NCBI RefSeq assembly: GCF_016863635.1
Contig: NZ_BOPG01000048.1
Location: 62,001-126,000 of the forward strand
Direction: 5' to 3'
Origin: Virgisporangium aurantiacum
GTDB taxonomy: Bacteria; Actinomycetota; Actinomycetes; Mycobacteriales; Micromonosporaceae
DNA: 64,000 nt
The notes below the pieces were generated by a model, which was not told where the DNA came from, made no database searches, and saw only the letters and a list, made by a program, of their open reading frames with translations. A program made the position numbers and the translations under genes. Positions 15,794 through 24,123 of this stretch are shown piece after piece. Numbering within the stretch: the stretch's first letter is position 1; every line of letters starts with the position of its first letter.

Positions 15794-17254
15794 ATGTCCG
15801 AGACGGCAAACACGGTGAGTACGCCACCGACGAACCGCGAGTTGACCACCGCCCAGCGCCGGGCCGTGGCCGAGCTCATGCGCGTCTCCCCCGTCGCTGA
15901 CGAGCTCGGCCGGCGGTTCGCCGCCGCCGGGCACGAGCTGCACCTGGTCGGCGGTTCGGTGCGTGATGCGCTGCTCGGCCGGCTCGGCGACGACCTCGAC
16001 TTCTGCACCGACGCCAAGCCGGAGCAGACGCTCGCGATCATCAAGGGCTGGGCCGAAGCGATCTGGACCACCGGGCAGGAGTTCGGCACGATCGGGCTGC
16101 AGCGGGGCGGCCTGCGGCTCGAGGTCACCACGTTCCGGGCCGAGGCGTACGACCGGGTCAGCCGCAACCCGATCGTGAAGTACGGCACCTCGCTCGACGA
16201 CGACCTGCGCCGGCGCGACTTCACCGTCAACGCGATGGCCGTGTCGGTGCCGGGGCACGTGTTCGCCGACCCGCACGGTGGCCTGGCCGACCTGGCCGCG
16301 CGCAAGCTCCGCACGCCGGGCACGCCGCAGGAGTCGTTCGCCGACGACCCGCTGCGCATGCTGCGGGCCGCCCGGTTCGCCGCGCAGTTGCGGTTCGAGG
16401 TGGTGCCGCCGGTGCGAGCGGCGATGGAGGCGATGTCGGCCGACCTGGGCCGCATCACCGCCGAGCGGATCCGTGACGAGCTGGTGAAGTTGATGTCCAG
16501 CGCCGACCCGGTGACGGGCCTGCGGCTGCTCGTCGACACCGGCCTCGCCGACCAGTTCCTCCCGGAGCTCGCCGGGCTGCGCCTGGAGATCGACGAGCAC
16601 GCCCAGCACAAGGACGTCTACGAGCACACCCTCACCGTGGTGCGGAACGCGATCGCGTTGGAGACCGACGGTCCCGACTTCGTGTTGCGCCTGGCGGCGC
16701 TCATGCACGACGTCGGCAAGCCGGCCACCAAGGCGGTCGGCACGGGTGGCCGGGTCAGCTTCCACCACCACGAGGTGGTCGGCGCGCGCCTCACGAAGCA
16801 GCGCATGCAGGCGCTGAAGTTCCCCAAGGACGTGATCTCCGCGGTGTCCGGGCTGGTCGCGCTCCACCTGCGCTTCTACGGCTACGGCCGGGGCGAGTGG
16901 ACCGACTCGGCGGTGCGCCGCTATGTCACCGACGCCGGCGACCTGCTCGATCGTCTGCACAAGCTCACCCGCAGCGACGTCACCACCCGCAACCGGCGCA
17001 AGGCGGCCGCGCTGGCCGCCGACTACACGGCGCTGGAGGAGCGGATCTCCCGGATCGCCGCCGAGGAGGACCTCGCCCGGGTGCGGCCCGACCTCGACGG
17101 CAACGAGATCATGAAGCTGCTCGGCATCCCGCCCGGCCCACTCGTTGGCAAGGCGTGGCGTCACCTGAAGGAACTACGCCTCGACCGGGGTCCGCTCACC
17201 CACGAGGAGGCCGAGGCCGAACTGCGCCGGTGGGCCGCCGAGCAGGGCGTCTAG
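15794..17254 (+). CDS. pcnA: CCA-adding tRNA nucleotidyltransferase family protein
   Basis: 486 residues from ATG 15794, divergent from murJ. The nucleotidyltransferase head has LVGGSVRDALLG and the catalytic carboxylates in GDDLDFCTD, followed by the RRDFTVNAMAV motif. A C-terminal HD domain carries LMHDVGKPAT (about residues 302-311). The enzyme adds or repairs the 3' CCA of tRNA; the HD domain may remove terminal phosphates. Position beside murJ is conserved in Actinobacteria. The stop overlaps the stop of the convergent cyclophilin gene within CTAG. An open frame upstream of 15794 lies antisense to the start of murJ and is not coding. Confidence 0.95.
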   Translation: MSETANTVSTPPTNRELTTAQRRAVAELMRVSPVADELGRRFAAAGHELHLVGGSVRDALLGRLGDDLDFCTDAKPEQTLAIIKGWAEAIWTTGQEFGTIGLQRGGLRLEVTTFRAEAYDRVSRNPIVKYGTSLDDDLRRRDFTVNAMAVSVPGHVFADPHGGLADLAARKLRTPGTPQESFADDPLRMLRAARFAAQLRFEVVPPVRAAMEAMSADLGRITAERIRDELVKLMSSADPVTGLRLLVDTGLADQFLPELAGLRLEIDEHAQHKDVYEHTLTVVRNAIALETDGPDFVLRLAALMHDVGKPATKAVGTGGRVSFHHHEVVGARLTKQRMQALKFPKDVISAVSGLVALHLRFYGYGRGEWTDSAVRRYVTDAGDLLDRLHKLTRSDVTTRNRRKAAALAADYTALEERISRIAAEEDLARVRPDLDGNEIMKLLGIPPGPLVGKAWRHLKELRLDRGPLTHEEAEAELRRWAAEQGV

Positions 17255-18612
17255 GAGACCTGTACCGCCTGGATCACCAGCGACTGGTTCGGCTGGCCGT
17301 CGTTGCCCGGCGCGCCACCGGCCGCCACCTGGTCGACGATCTCCAGCCCGCCGGTGACCTTGCCGAACACCGGGTAGTTCGGGTCGATCGGGCTGTCCTT
17401 GTAGACCATGAAAAACTGGCTGCCGTTCGTGTCCGGGCCGGCGTTCGCCATCGCCAGCGTGCCGCGCGGGTACGGCGTGCCGCCCGGTGCCGGCAGGTTC
17501 TCGTCGTCGAACGAGTAGCCGGGGTCGCCGGAGCCGGTGGCCGTCGGGTCGCCGCACTGGAGCACGAAGATCAGCATGGTCGTGAGCCGGTGGCAGGCGG
17601 TGTCGGTGAAGTAGCCGCTCGACGCGAGCGTCATGAACGACTCCACGGTGCACGGCGCGTTGGTGGCGTCAAGCTCCATGGTGATCGGCCCGCGGTTGGT
17701 GCCGATCGTGACCTTGACCAGCCCCGACCGGGTCGCCTTGCTGGGCGGGACGACGCGCGGGGTCTTGTCCGACGCCACGTTGAACCGGCAGTTGGCTGAG
17801 CCCGGTGCGGCATTCGGCGCGCCCGCACCCGGTGCGGCGGCCGGTGGCGGCACCGACGTGGCGTCCGACGGGACGCCCGACGCGTCGCCGGCCGGGAGGT
17901 TGGCCGGGGCGGGGGCGACGCGGGTCGCCACCGGTGCGGTGATGTCGTCGAGGGCGTCGTTCTGGCGGTCGATCAGGGCGGCGGCGCCGGCCCCGGTGAG
18001 GGCGACGAGCACCACACCGGCCGCGACGAGGATCGGCCAACGGCGCCGGCGTGGCTTGGCGTGCCGGGGCCGGTAGATCGGGGCGTCGGCGTTGGCCGGT
18101 CCGGCGGCCCGGACCGTGCGGCCGGATTCGTTCTCCGGGGCCGCCGGGTTCTCGGCGGCGCGATCTTCGGCAGCGGGGTCGTCGGGGTCGGCAGCGTGCT
18201 GGCCGGTGGGCTTGGCGGAAGGCCCGGCGGTGGGCCCGGCGGTGGGCTTGGCGGCGGGCTTGGCGGCGAGCCCGGCAGCGGGGTCGTCGTCGGCCGAGTC
18301 GTCGGCGTGCTGGCCGGTGGGCTTGGCGGTGGACTTGGTGGTGGGCACGTCGGCGGTGGACTTGGTGGTGGGCACGTCGGCGGTGGGCTTGGTGGTGGGC
18401 TCTTCGGCCGGCTCCTCAACAGGGTTCGCGGGGCGGGCGTCGTCGGGCTCGGTGTCGGCGGCGTGTTGGGCCGGAGTGCGGTCGGGCCCGGGCGTGTCCG
18501 ATTGGCGACCGGCCTTCTGCGACGCGCGCCTCCGGCCGGCCCGGGGTTCGGTCTTCGGGGTGTCGCCGGGGGTTGCCTCGCCGGGTGCGGTTGCCTGCTC
18601 GACACCGGCCAT
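17251..18612 (-). CDS. Membrane-anchored cyclophilin-type peptidyl-prolyl isomerase
   Basis: 453 residues. A long cytoplasmic N-terminus (about 1-190) is rich in Lys, Pro, Thr and Ala with repeated PTTKSTADV and KPTGQHA units. A transmembrane helix (about 191-213, WPILVAAGVVLVALTGAGAA) follows a KPRRRR stop-transfer cluster. The extracytoplasmic C-terminus (about 280-453) is a cyclophilin domain with FMTLASSGYF, GTLAMANAGPDTNGSQFF and PVFGKVTGG. The catalytic Arg of the usual FHR is represented by CHRLT. It would speed prolyl isomerisation in exported proteins. A GGGGA precedes the ATG. It ends convergently on pcnA with a 4-nt overlap. Confidence 0.87.
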   Translation of the reverse strand: MAGVEQATAPGEATPGDTPKTEPRAGRRRASQKAGRQSDTPGPDRTPAQHAADTEPDDARPANPVEEPAEEPTTKPTADVPTTKSTADVPTTKSTAKPTGQHADDSADDDPAAGLAAKPAAKPTAGPTAGPSAKPTGQHAADPDDPAAEDRAAENPAAPENESGRTVRAAGPANADAPIYRPRHAKPRRRRWPILVAAGVVLVALTGAGAAALIDRQNDALDDITAPVATRVAPAPANLPAGDASGVPSDATSVPPPAAAPGAGAPNAAPGSANCRFNVASDKTPRVVPPSKATRSGLVKVTIGTNRGPITMELDATNAPCTVESFMTLASSGYFTDTACHRLTTMLIFVLQCGDPTATGSGDPGYSFDDENLPAPGGTPYPRGTLAMANAGPDTNGSQFFMVYKDSPIDPNYPVFGKVTGGLEIVDQVAAGGAPGNDGQPNQSLVIQAVQVS

Positions 18613-18777
18613 GGTCCACTCCCCTGTAACTCAAAGCAACTGTGACGATACTGATCGTAACAACTACATTGCCCGGATTGTGGGCTTGACCTGCCGGAGC
18701 AGGTGATGCCGCCTCTCGACACCGTGGTTTACCGTCGCTTTCCTAGCCGACCTTGGAACCCACTGGAGGAGACACCA

Positions 18778-19584
18778 ATGCAGCCGTGTCCCAACTGCGG
18801 CCGCACGGAGCTCAGTCCGGCCGGCAACTGCCAGAACTGCGGGTTGTTCCGGGGCAACGAGGGCTACGGCCAGGGTTACGGCCAGGGTCACGCGCCGGGT
18901 CAGTACGCGCCCGCCCAGTACCCGGCCGGCCAGTACCAGGCGCAGCCGGGGTACCAGTACCAGCAGCCCTACGGGGCGCAGCCGCAGTACGGCGCCGGCT
19001 ACCAGGCGCCGCAGCCCGCCCCGCCGGCGCGGCGGCCGTCGACCGTGCCGCTGATCGTGCTGTCGGTGATCGCGGTGATCCTGGTGATCGGCATCGTGGG
19101 CGTGGTGCTCGTGCGCGCGGCCGACGACGAAGACCCGGGCGGCGGCGGCAACGGTGGCAACGGCACCACCGCCAGCGGCATCGACAAGTGCGTGGTCGGA
19201 TCGTGGCGGATCACCAGCGCCAAGGAGAAGGTCGACCAGGACGGGACGCTCATCGAGTTCACCGCCCGCGGTGGAAACGTCGATCTGAAGGACGACGGTT
19301 CCGGCAAGATCGACTATGGCTCGGGCGTCACGTACACGGGCAAGGTCTCCGGCCAGAACGTCACGATCACGTTCACCGGCTCGGTGACGTTCTCGTTCAA
19401 GACGGTCGACGGCTCGTTCACGTTCAGCAACGTGTCACCGAACGGCACCGCGACGGTCAAGGTCAACGGCACCACCACGACGTCGATCCCGCTGGACATG
19501 GACACCAAGCCGGCCAAGTACACGTGCAGCGGCAACTCGCTGACGCAGTCGACCGACCTGGCCACCACCGAGATGAGCAAGTAA
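18778..19584 (+). CDS. Zinc-ribbon membrane protein with C-terminal lipocalin-like domain
   Basis: 268 residues from ATG 18778, preceded by GGAGGAG. A zinc ribbon at the N-terminus (C4, C7, C18, C21) is followed by a Gly/Tyr/Gln/Pro-rich stretch with QGYGQG repeats, a transmembrane helix (about 86-108, VPLIVLSVIAVILVIGIVGV) and a secreted beta-rich domain starting KCVVGSWRITS, resembling lipocalin-like folds. The function is unknown. Proteins of this layout are common in Actinobacteria. It is divergent from the cyclophilin gene, with about 165 nt between them that holds the two promoters; I recognise no operator there. Confidence 0.7.
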   Translation: MQPCPNCGRTELSPAGNCQNCGLFRGNEGYGQGYGQGHAPGQYAPAQYPAGQYQAQPGYQYQQPYGAQPQYGAGYQAPQPAPPARRPSTVPLIVLSVIAVILVIGIVGVVLVRAADDEDPGGGGNGGNGTTASGIDKCVVGSWRITSAKEKVDQDGTLIEFTARGGNVDLKDDGSGKIDYGSGVTYTGKVSGQNVTITFTGSVTFSFKTVDGSFTFSNVSPNGTATVKVNGTTTTSIPLDMDTKPAKYTCSGNSLTQSTDLATTEMSK

Positions 19585-19586
19585 AG

Positions 19587-19600
19587 GATTCACGTGAAAC
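19587..19600. promoter_or_regulatory. parS: parS-like site, one mismatch
   Basis: GATTCACGTGAAAC differs from the parS core at one base and lies between two convergent genes, a typical place for an outlying parS. Confidence 0.65.
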
Positions 19601-19607
19601 GGGCCGG

Positions 19608-20984
19608 TCAGACCCGGGCGGCCACCGTCTCGGGTTCCGGCTCGGGCTGGCGGATGTCGTCGCCGACGCGCATGGCCCAGCGGCCACCGGTGAACGCGTA
19701 CCAGATCGCCACCACGACGAAGCCGAGCGACACGGAGAACAGCACCTCGACCGAGCGCCCGTCGGTCGGCAGCACCAGGGCGCCGAGGAACAGGCCGACG
19801 ACGAAGCTGACGTTGAACATCGTGTCGCTGAGGCTGAAGACCCGGCCGCGATAGTCGTCGGCGCACTCGTGCTGCAAGTCGGTGTCGACGATGATCTTGG
19901 CGCCCTGGCCGGCCAGGTTGACGAAGAACACCGCGATCGCCAGCAGGTACGGCGAGAACGACGGGCCGAACACGGCGATGGCGAGGCCCTCCAGGGCCAG
20001 CAGCAGGGTCAGCCAGCGCCAGCCGGCGACCCGGCGGGCCAGCGGCGGGGTCAGCACCGAGGCGGCCAGATTGCCCACCCCGCCACCGATGAACACCGCG
20101 GCGAGACCCGGCACGGCACCCGACACGTCACCGTCTTCGGCCACCGGGCTGCGGAACATGAGCAGCGCCGACAGCGTCAGGACGCCGAACAGCACCCGCT
20201 GGCCGCTCTGCGCGAGCAGCGCGTACGCCGCACCCCGCTGGGCGGCGAGGTGGCGTACCCCGTCGACCATCTCCCGGCCCGAGGAGGCGAGCACGTTGCG
20301 GAGGCTGGCGGACGGCGGGTGGTCGGGGCCGAGGTCGTCCTTGCCGAACGACCACCGGGCCAGCAGCGCCGACGCGGTGTAGCCGACCACGGCCACCGAC
20401 GCGATCACCCCGTAGCCGTGGTAGCTGGCCAGGTCGAACGCGGTGAGCGCGGCGAACGCGGTGCACAGGCCGAGCGCGAAGCAGACCGAACCCATCGTGG
20501 TGGCCAGCGAGTTCGCCGTGACCAGGCGCCGGTCCTCAACCACGTGCGGAATCGCCGCCGAGACGCCGGCGACGAAGAAGCGGTTGAACCCGATGATCAG
20601 GAACGAGAGGGTGAGGAACCCGAGCCCCTCGTCGGCATTGAAGATCAGAAGGGCGGCGGGGATCACCAGCAACGCGCGGAGCAGGTTCGCCACGAACAGG
20701 ATCGAGCGACGGCTCCACCGGTCGAGGAAGCCGCCGACGTACGGCCCGACGAGCGAGTACGGCAGCAGGAGCAGCGCGAACCCGACCGCGATGGCCAGCG
20801 GGTTCGTGGCCTTCTCCGGGTTGAACAACACGCTGCCCGCGAGGCCCGCCTGGAACCACCCGTCGCCGACATGGCTGAGCATCCGCACACCGAGCAGACG
20901 GCGGAACCCGCGGTGCCGGAGCACGGCGCGCAGGTTGTGGGAACGGGTGGAGCCTGGGGAGGGCACGGCTTCGAGAGTAGCCAC
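19608..20984 (-). CDS. MFS transporter
   Basis: 458 residues from GTG 20984, with GGGAG 8 nt upstream. No Met is available near the first helix, and the frame upstream crosses the ogt gene antisense. About 12 hydrophobic helices are visible, and the loop between helices 2 and 3 has GGFLDRWSRRSILF, the usual major-facilitator Asp-Arg motif. It resembles the MFS_3 group of efflux carriers without a deducible substrate. It is divergent from ogt and ends 23 nt from the convergent zinc-ribbon gene, with a parS-like site between. Confidence 0.82.
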   Translation of the reverse strand: MATLEAVPSPGSTRSHNLRAVLRHRGFRRLLGVRMLSHVGDGWFQAGLAGSVLFNPEKATNPLAIAVGFALLLLPYSLVGPYVGGFLDRWSRRSILFVANLLRALLVIPAALLIFNADEGLGFLTLSFLIIGFNRFFVAGVSAAIPHVVEDRRLVTANSLATTMGSVCFALGLCTAFAALTAFDLASYHGYGVIASVAVVGYTASALLARWSFGKDDLGPDHPPSASLRNVLASSGREMVDGVRHLAAQRGAAYALLAQSGQRVLFGVLTLSALLMFRSPVAEDGDVSGAVPGLAAVFIGGGVGNLAASVLTPPLARRVAGWRWLTLLLALEGLAIAVFGPSFSPYLLAIAVFFVNLAGQGAKIIVDTDLQHECADDYRGRVFSLSDTMFNVSFVVGLFLGALVLPTDGRSVEVLFSVSLGFVVVAIWYAFTGGRWAMRVGDDIRQPEPEPETVAARV

Positions 20985-21105
20985 GCCAGCCGCTCCCGCA
21001 CCTCGAACGTACGGTTCGGAGCCCGAATTGGGGAGAACGGCCGAGTGGGTCATGTCTAGCCGGTCGGCCGTACGGACGACCGCCTGAGCATTCGACCGAG
21101 GCAGG

Positions 21106-21594
21106 ATGGGTGCCATGCGGTGGGCGGCGGTCTCCTCTCCGATCGGTGAACTCGGTGTCGCGATCGACACGGACGGGCTCTGCAGCGTGCAGTTCCAGGG
21201 GGCGCCACCAGGGCGCGCCGAGGAGCCCGACGGCCTGCTGGCCACCGCCGCGGTCCAACTGACGGAGTACTTCGAGGGTGTGCGCACGGAGTTCGACCTC
21301 CCCCTGGTGGTACGCAGCGGAACGGAGTTCGAGCGCAGGGTCTGGGACCGGATCGCTGCCATTGAGTACGGGGAAACCACCACGTACGGCTCAATCGCCA
21401 CGGAACTCGGTGACCCCGGTGCCGCCCGGGCCGTCGGCGTCGCGTGCAACCGCAACCCGCTGCCGCTGGTCATCCCGTGCCACCGGGTGGTCGGTGCGGG
21501 CGGGAAACTGGTCGGGTTCGGGGGTGGTCTCCCCCGCAAGGTGCACCTGCTCGAACTGGAGGCGCGCGTGACCATCGAGGCGGCGTTCCGGTGA
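21106..21594 (+). CDS. ogt: Methylated-DNA-protein cysteine methyltransferase
   Basis: Removes alkyl groups from O6-alkylguanine by irreversible transfer to its own Cys. 162 residues; the active site IPCHRVVG places the acceptor at C125, and the preceding ATTYGSIA-like helix-turn-helix (ETTTYGSIATELGDPGAARAV) with the Arg finger is intact. ATG 21106 and ATG 21115 are both possible starts. It is divergent from the MFS gene. Length is typical for single-domain Ogt proteins. Confidence 0.94.
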   Translation: MGAMRWAAVSSPIGELGVAIDTDGLCSVQFQGAPPGRAEEPDGLLATAAVQLTEYFEGVRTEFDLPLVVRSGTEFERRVWDRIAAIEYGETTTYGSIATELGDPGAARAVGVACNRNPLPLVIPCHRVVGAGGKLVGFGGGLPRKVHLLELEARVTIEAAFR

Positions 21595-21640
21595 ACCACC
21601 CGCGGCTCGGATTTCCGTAGCCGGAGGGGACTGCGCGCGT

Positions 21641-21674
21641 CATAAATAAAAGAGCCGGGCCGAAGCCCGGCTCT
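21641..21674 (-). terminator. Intrinsic terminator after ino1
   Basis: A 10-bp stem AGAGCCGGGC / GCCCGGCTCT with a 4-nt loop. On the minus strand it is followed by TTTTATTTATG, a classic T tract placed 13 nt after the ino1 stop. Confidence 0.9.
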
Positions 21675-21687
21675 TCCGAAATTCTGC

Positions 21688-22767
21688 CTAGCGCTCGATC
21701 GTGCCGGCGATGAAGTTCTCGACCGACTCGCGGGCGTCGAAATCGTGGTACTGCTCGGGCGGCGACTTCATGAAGTACGACGACGCCGAGAGGATCGGGC
21801 CGCCGATGCCGCGGTCGAGCGCGATCTTGGCCGCCCGCACCGCGTCGATGATGATGCCCGCCGAGTTGGGCGAGTCCCAGACCTCCAGCTTGAGCTCGGC
21901 GTTCAGCGGCGTGTCGCCGAACGACCTGCCCTCGAGCCGGATGTAGGCCCACTTGCGGTCGTCGAGCCACGGCACGTGGTCGGACGGGCCGATGTGGACG
22001 GCGCCCGCGTTCATCTCGTGCGGGATCTGGCTCGTGACCGACTGCGTCTTCGAGATCTTCTTCGACTGGAGGCGGTCGCGCTCCAGCATGTTCATGAAGT
22101 CCATGTTGCCGCCGAAGTTGAGCTGGTACGTGCGCAGCAGCTCGACCCCGCGCTCCTCGAAGAGGCGCGCCAGCTGGCGGTGCACGATGGTGGCACCCAC
22201 CTGGCTCTTGATGTCGTCGCCGACGATCGGCACACCGGCGTCGGTGAACTTCTGCGCCCACTCCGGGTCGGAGGCGATGAAGACCGGCAGCGCGTTGACG
22301 AACGCGACCTTCGCGTCGATCGCGCACTGGGCGTAGAACTTGTCGGCCTGCTCGGAGCCCACCGGTAGGTAGGAGACGAGCACGTCGACCCGCGCCTCGC
22401 GCAGCGCCGCGACCACGTCGACGGAGGGCTCGTCGCTCTCCTCGACCATCTCGCGGTAGTACTTGCCCAGGCCGTCGTAGGTCGGGCCACGCTGCACCGT
22501 GATGCCGGTCGGTGGTACGTCGCAGATCTTGATCGTGTTGTTCTCGCTGGCCACGATGGCCTCGGCGAGGTCACGACCGACCTTCTTGGCGTCGACGTCG
22601 AAGGCGGCGACGAACTCGACGTCACCCACGTGATATTCGCCGAACTTCACGTGCATGAGGCCGGGGACGCGGGTTGCCGGGTCGGCGTTGCGGTAGTACT
22701 CGACCCCCTGAATGAGGGACGAGGCACAGTTGCCGACACCGACGATGGCCACGCGGACGGAGCCCAT
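21688..22767 (-). CDS. ino1: Inositol-3-phosphate synthase
   Basis: Converts glucose 6-phosphate to myo-inositol 3-phosphate with NAD, feeding phosphatidylinositol and mycothiol synthesis. 359 residues from ATG 22767 with GGAGG 8 nt upstream. The NAD-binding Rossmann start VRVAIVGVGNCASSLIQG, the GDDIKSQVGATI core and the LNFGGNMDFMNM and SKKISKTQSV active-site segments are all present. This is the short actinobacterial form. A PadR regulator gene precedes it by 52 nt and is probably in the same transcript. A strong terminator follows. Confidence 0.97.
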   Translation of the reverse strand: MGSVRVAIVGVGNCASSLIQGVEYYRNADPATRVPGLMHVKFGEYHVGDVEFVAAFDVDAKKVGRDLAEAIVASENNTIKICDVPPTGITVQRGPTYDGLGKYYREMVEESDEPSVDVVAALREARVDVLVSYLPVGSEQADKFYAQCAIDAKVAFVNALPVFIASDPEWAQKFTDAGVPIVGDDIKSQVGATIVHRQLARLFEERGVELLRTYQLNFGGNMDFMNMLERDRLQSKKISKTQSVTSQIPHEMNAGAVHIGPSDHVPWLDDRKWAYIRLEGRSFGDTPLNAELKLEVWDSPNSAGIIIDAVRAAKIALDRGIGGPILSASSYFMKSPPEQYHDFDARESVENFIAGTIER

Positions 22768-22819
22768 GTCGGGTGCCTCCTTTGAGATCTTTCGCCTGGG
22801 AAAGCCGGCGAGGGGTTGG

Positions 22820-23407
22820 CTACTTGCTTTCGGGCCGTGCATCTGGATCTGGGGTGACCTCCGGCGGGCGGCCGGAGCGTTCGTGTGCGATGAGTTCCTC
22901 CAGCCAGCGGACCTCGCGCTCGCATGCGTCGAGACCGTGCCGCTGGAGTTCGAGCGTGTAGGCGTCGAGCCGCTCCGCAGCGCGGCCCAACGTGGTGCGC
23001 AGGCCCTCGCGCCGCTCCTCGACGCGCCGACGTCGGCCCTCGAGGATGCGCAATCGGGTGGCCTGATCGGTACGTGAGAAGAACGCGAAGTGCACCCCGA
23101 AACCGGGATCGTCGAACGTTTCCGGCCCCGTACTGCCGAGCAGATCCTGGAACCGCTCTTTGCCCTCGGCTGTGATCTTGTACACGACTTTGCCCCGCTT
23201 GGACGCCAATGGCGGAGCATCCTTGTCGGCCGCCGCCGACTCCTCGGTGATCCAGCCGGCGAGCTTCATGCGACGCAGCGTGGGATAGAGCGACCCGTAG
23301 CTGATCGCCGCCCGGAACGCCCCCAGCTTGGTGGCAAGCTGTTTGCGCAGCTCGTAACCGTGCATGGGGGTCTCCATCAGGAGACCGAGGATCGCGAGCT
23401 CGAGCAT
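22820..23407 (-). CDS. PadR-family transcriptional regulator
   Basis: 195 residues from ATG 23407, preceded by GGAGGGAGG. The winged helix-turn-helix (about 1-80) has the PadR signature LAILGLLMETPMHGYELRK and SYGSLYPTLRRMKLAGWI; the C-terminal half is helical and Arg/Glu-rich, as expected for the dimerisation coiled coil. An inverted repeat directly upstream (23425-23449) is a likely autoregulatory operator. It lies upstream of ino1, and in mycobacteria the neighbour Rv0047c has the same arrangement, so it may control inositol synthesis. The ligand is unknown. Confidence 0.92.
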   Translation of the reverse strand: MLELAILGLLMETPMHGYELRKQLATKLGAFRAAISYGSLYPTLRRMKLAGWITEESAAADKDAPPLASKRGKVVYKITAEGKERFQDLLGSTGPETFDDPGFGVHFAFFSRTDQATRLRILEGRRRRVEERREGLRTTLGRAAERLDAYTLELQRHGLDACEREVRWLEELIAHERSGRPPEVTPDPDARPESK

Positions 23408-23424
23408 CGTGTTCCGGCCTCCCT

Positions 23425-23449
23425 CCGATGTATCGCGCCGATACATCGG
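23425..23449. promoter_or_regulatory. Probable PadR operator (inverted repeat)
   Basis: CCGATGTATCG and CGATACATCGG are perfect 11-bp inverted arms around a 3-bp spacer, 17 nt upstream of the padR start. The ATGT...ACAT ends match the pattern known for PadR operators. Confidence 0.75.
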
Positions 23450-23561
23450 GACGGTAGCTCGGTTCATCTGCCGTTCGCAAGACCATCGACCACTGTTACC
23501 TGTGTGACTACGGAAAGTAACCGTTGTCGCCTCGTGAGCCGGGACCGCGTACCCTCGGTCC

Positions 23562-24002
23562 GTGCGCACCCAACGGCAGATCGTCGACTACGCCTTGAGG
23601 CGTCGGTCGCTGCTGCGTGAGGTGTATTCCGGGCGGGTCGGAACCTACGAGGTCTGTGACGCGTCTCCCTACCTGCGCAACGCCGCCAGGTTCCACGGAG
23701 ACCCCAGAGACGAGCGTTGTCCGGTGTGCCGGCGGGACTACCTCACGAACGTGCACTACATCTACGGCGACGAATTGAAGGCATCGTCCGGACAGGCCAG
23801 GCGGGCGGTGGAGCTACCCGTCCTGGCGATGACGTTCCGCGAGTTCCGGGTGTACGTGGTCGAGGTGTGCCGCGGCTGCGGCTGGAACCACCTCATCGAG
23901 CAGTTCACGCTCGGGCGTGACGGGTTGGCGGAGTCGGTACCGGCTCCCGCCGAGGCGGCCACCGCAGTCGGCGGTGGCGGTCGAGGAGGATCCGTCAAGT
24001 GA
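23562..24002 (+). CDS. DUF5318 protein
   Basis: 146 residues from GTG 23562. It carries two Cys pairs, CPVCRRD and CRGCGWN, that probably bind one zinc, and the surrounding sequence matches the actinobacterial DUF5318 family encoded just before the class A penicillin-binding protein (Rv0049 next to ponA1). No enzymatic motif is seen. The C-terminus is Ala/Gly-rich and short. It is divergent from padR. The 121 nt between this gene and the PBP gene holds no further gene that I can support. Confidence 0.82.
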   Translation: MRTQRQIVDYALRRRSLLREVYSGRVGTYEVCDASPYLRNAARFHGDPRDERCPVCRRDYLTNVHYIYGDELKASSGQARRAVELPVLAMTFREFRVYVVEVCRGCGWNHLIEQFTLGRDGLAESVPAPAEAATAVGGGGRGGSVK

Positions 24003-24123
24003 CCAGCATCGAAGTGGCCGAGACTTCCTCCGGCCGGCTGCACTGGTGGCATGCCGGCCATACTCCTCACGACAACTGGGCGATGGTGGACGAAATATCA
24101 TCGCTACCGGCAAGGTGGGATGA

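Noticed and set aside
13277..17164. A 1295-residue minus-strand open frame covering murJ and most of pcnA.
   Set aside because: Only the part from 15673 downwards encodes MurJ. The rest is antisense to pcnA, which has complete motifs on the other strand; the long frame is a product of high GC content.
21003..21019. TCGAAC GTACG GTTCGG between the MFS gene and ogt, similar to the actinobacterial LexA box.
   Set aside because: The spacer is 5 bp instead of 4 and the last base differs, so a LexA site is not supported.
24003..24123. A small open frame across the gap between the DUF5318 and PBP genes.
   Set aside because: It overlaps DUF5318 in another frame and shows no family features or ribosome site.
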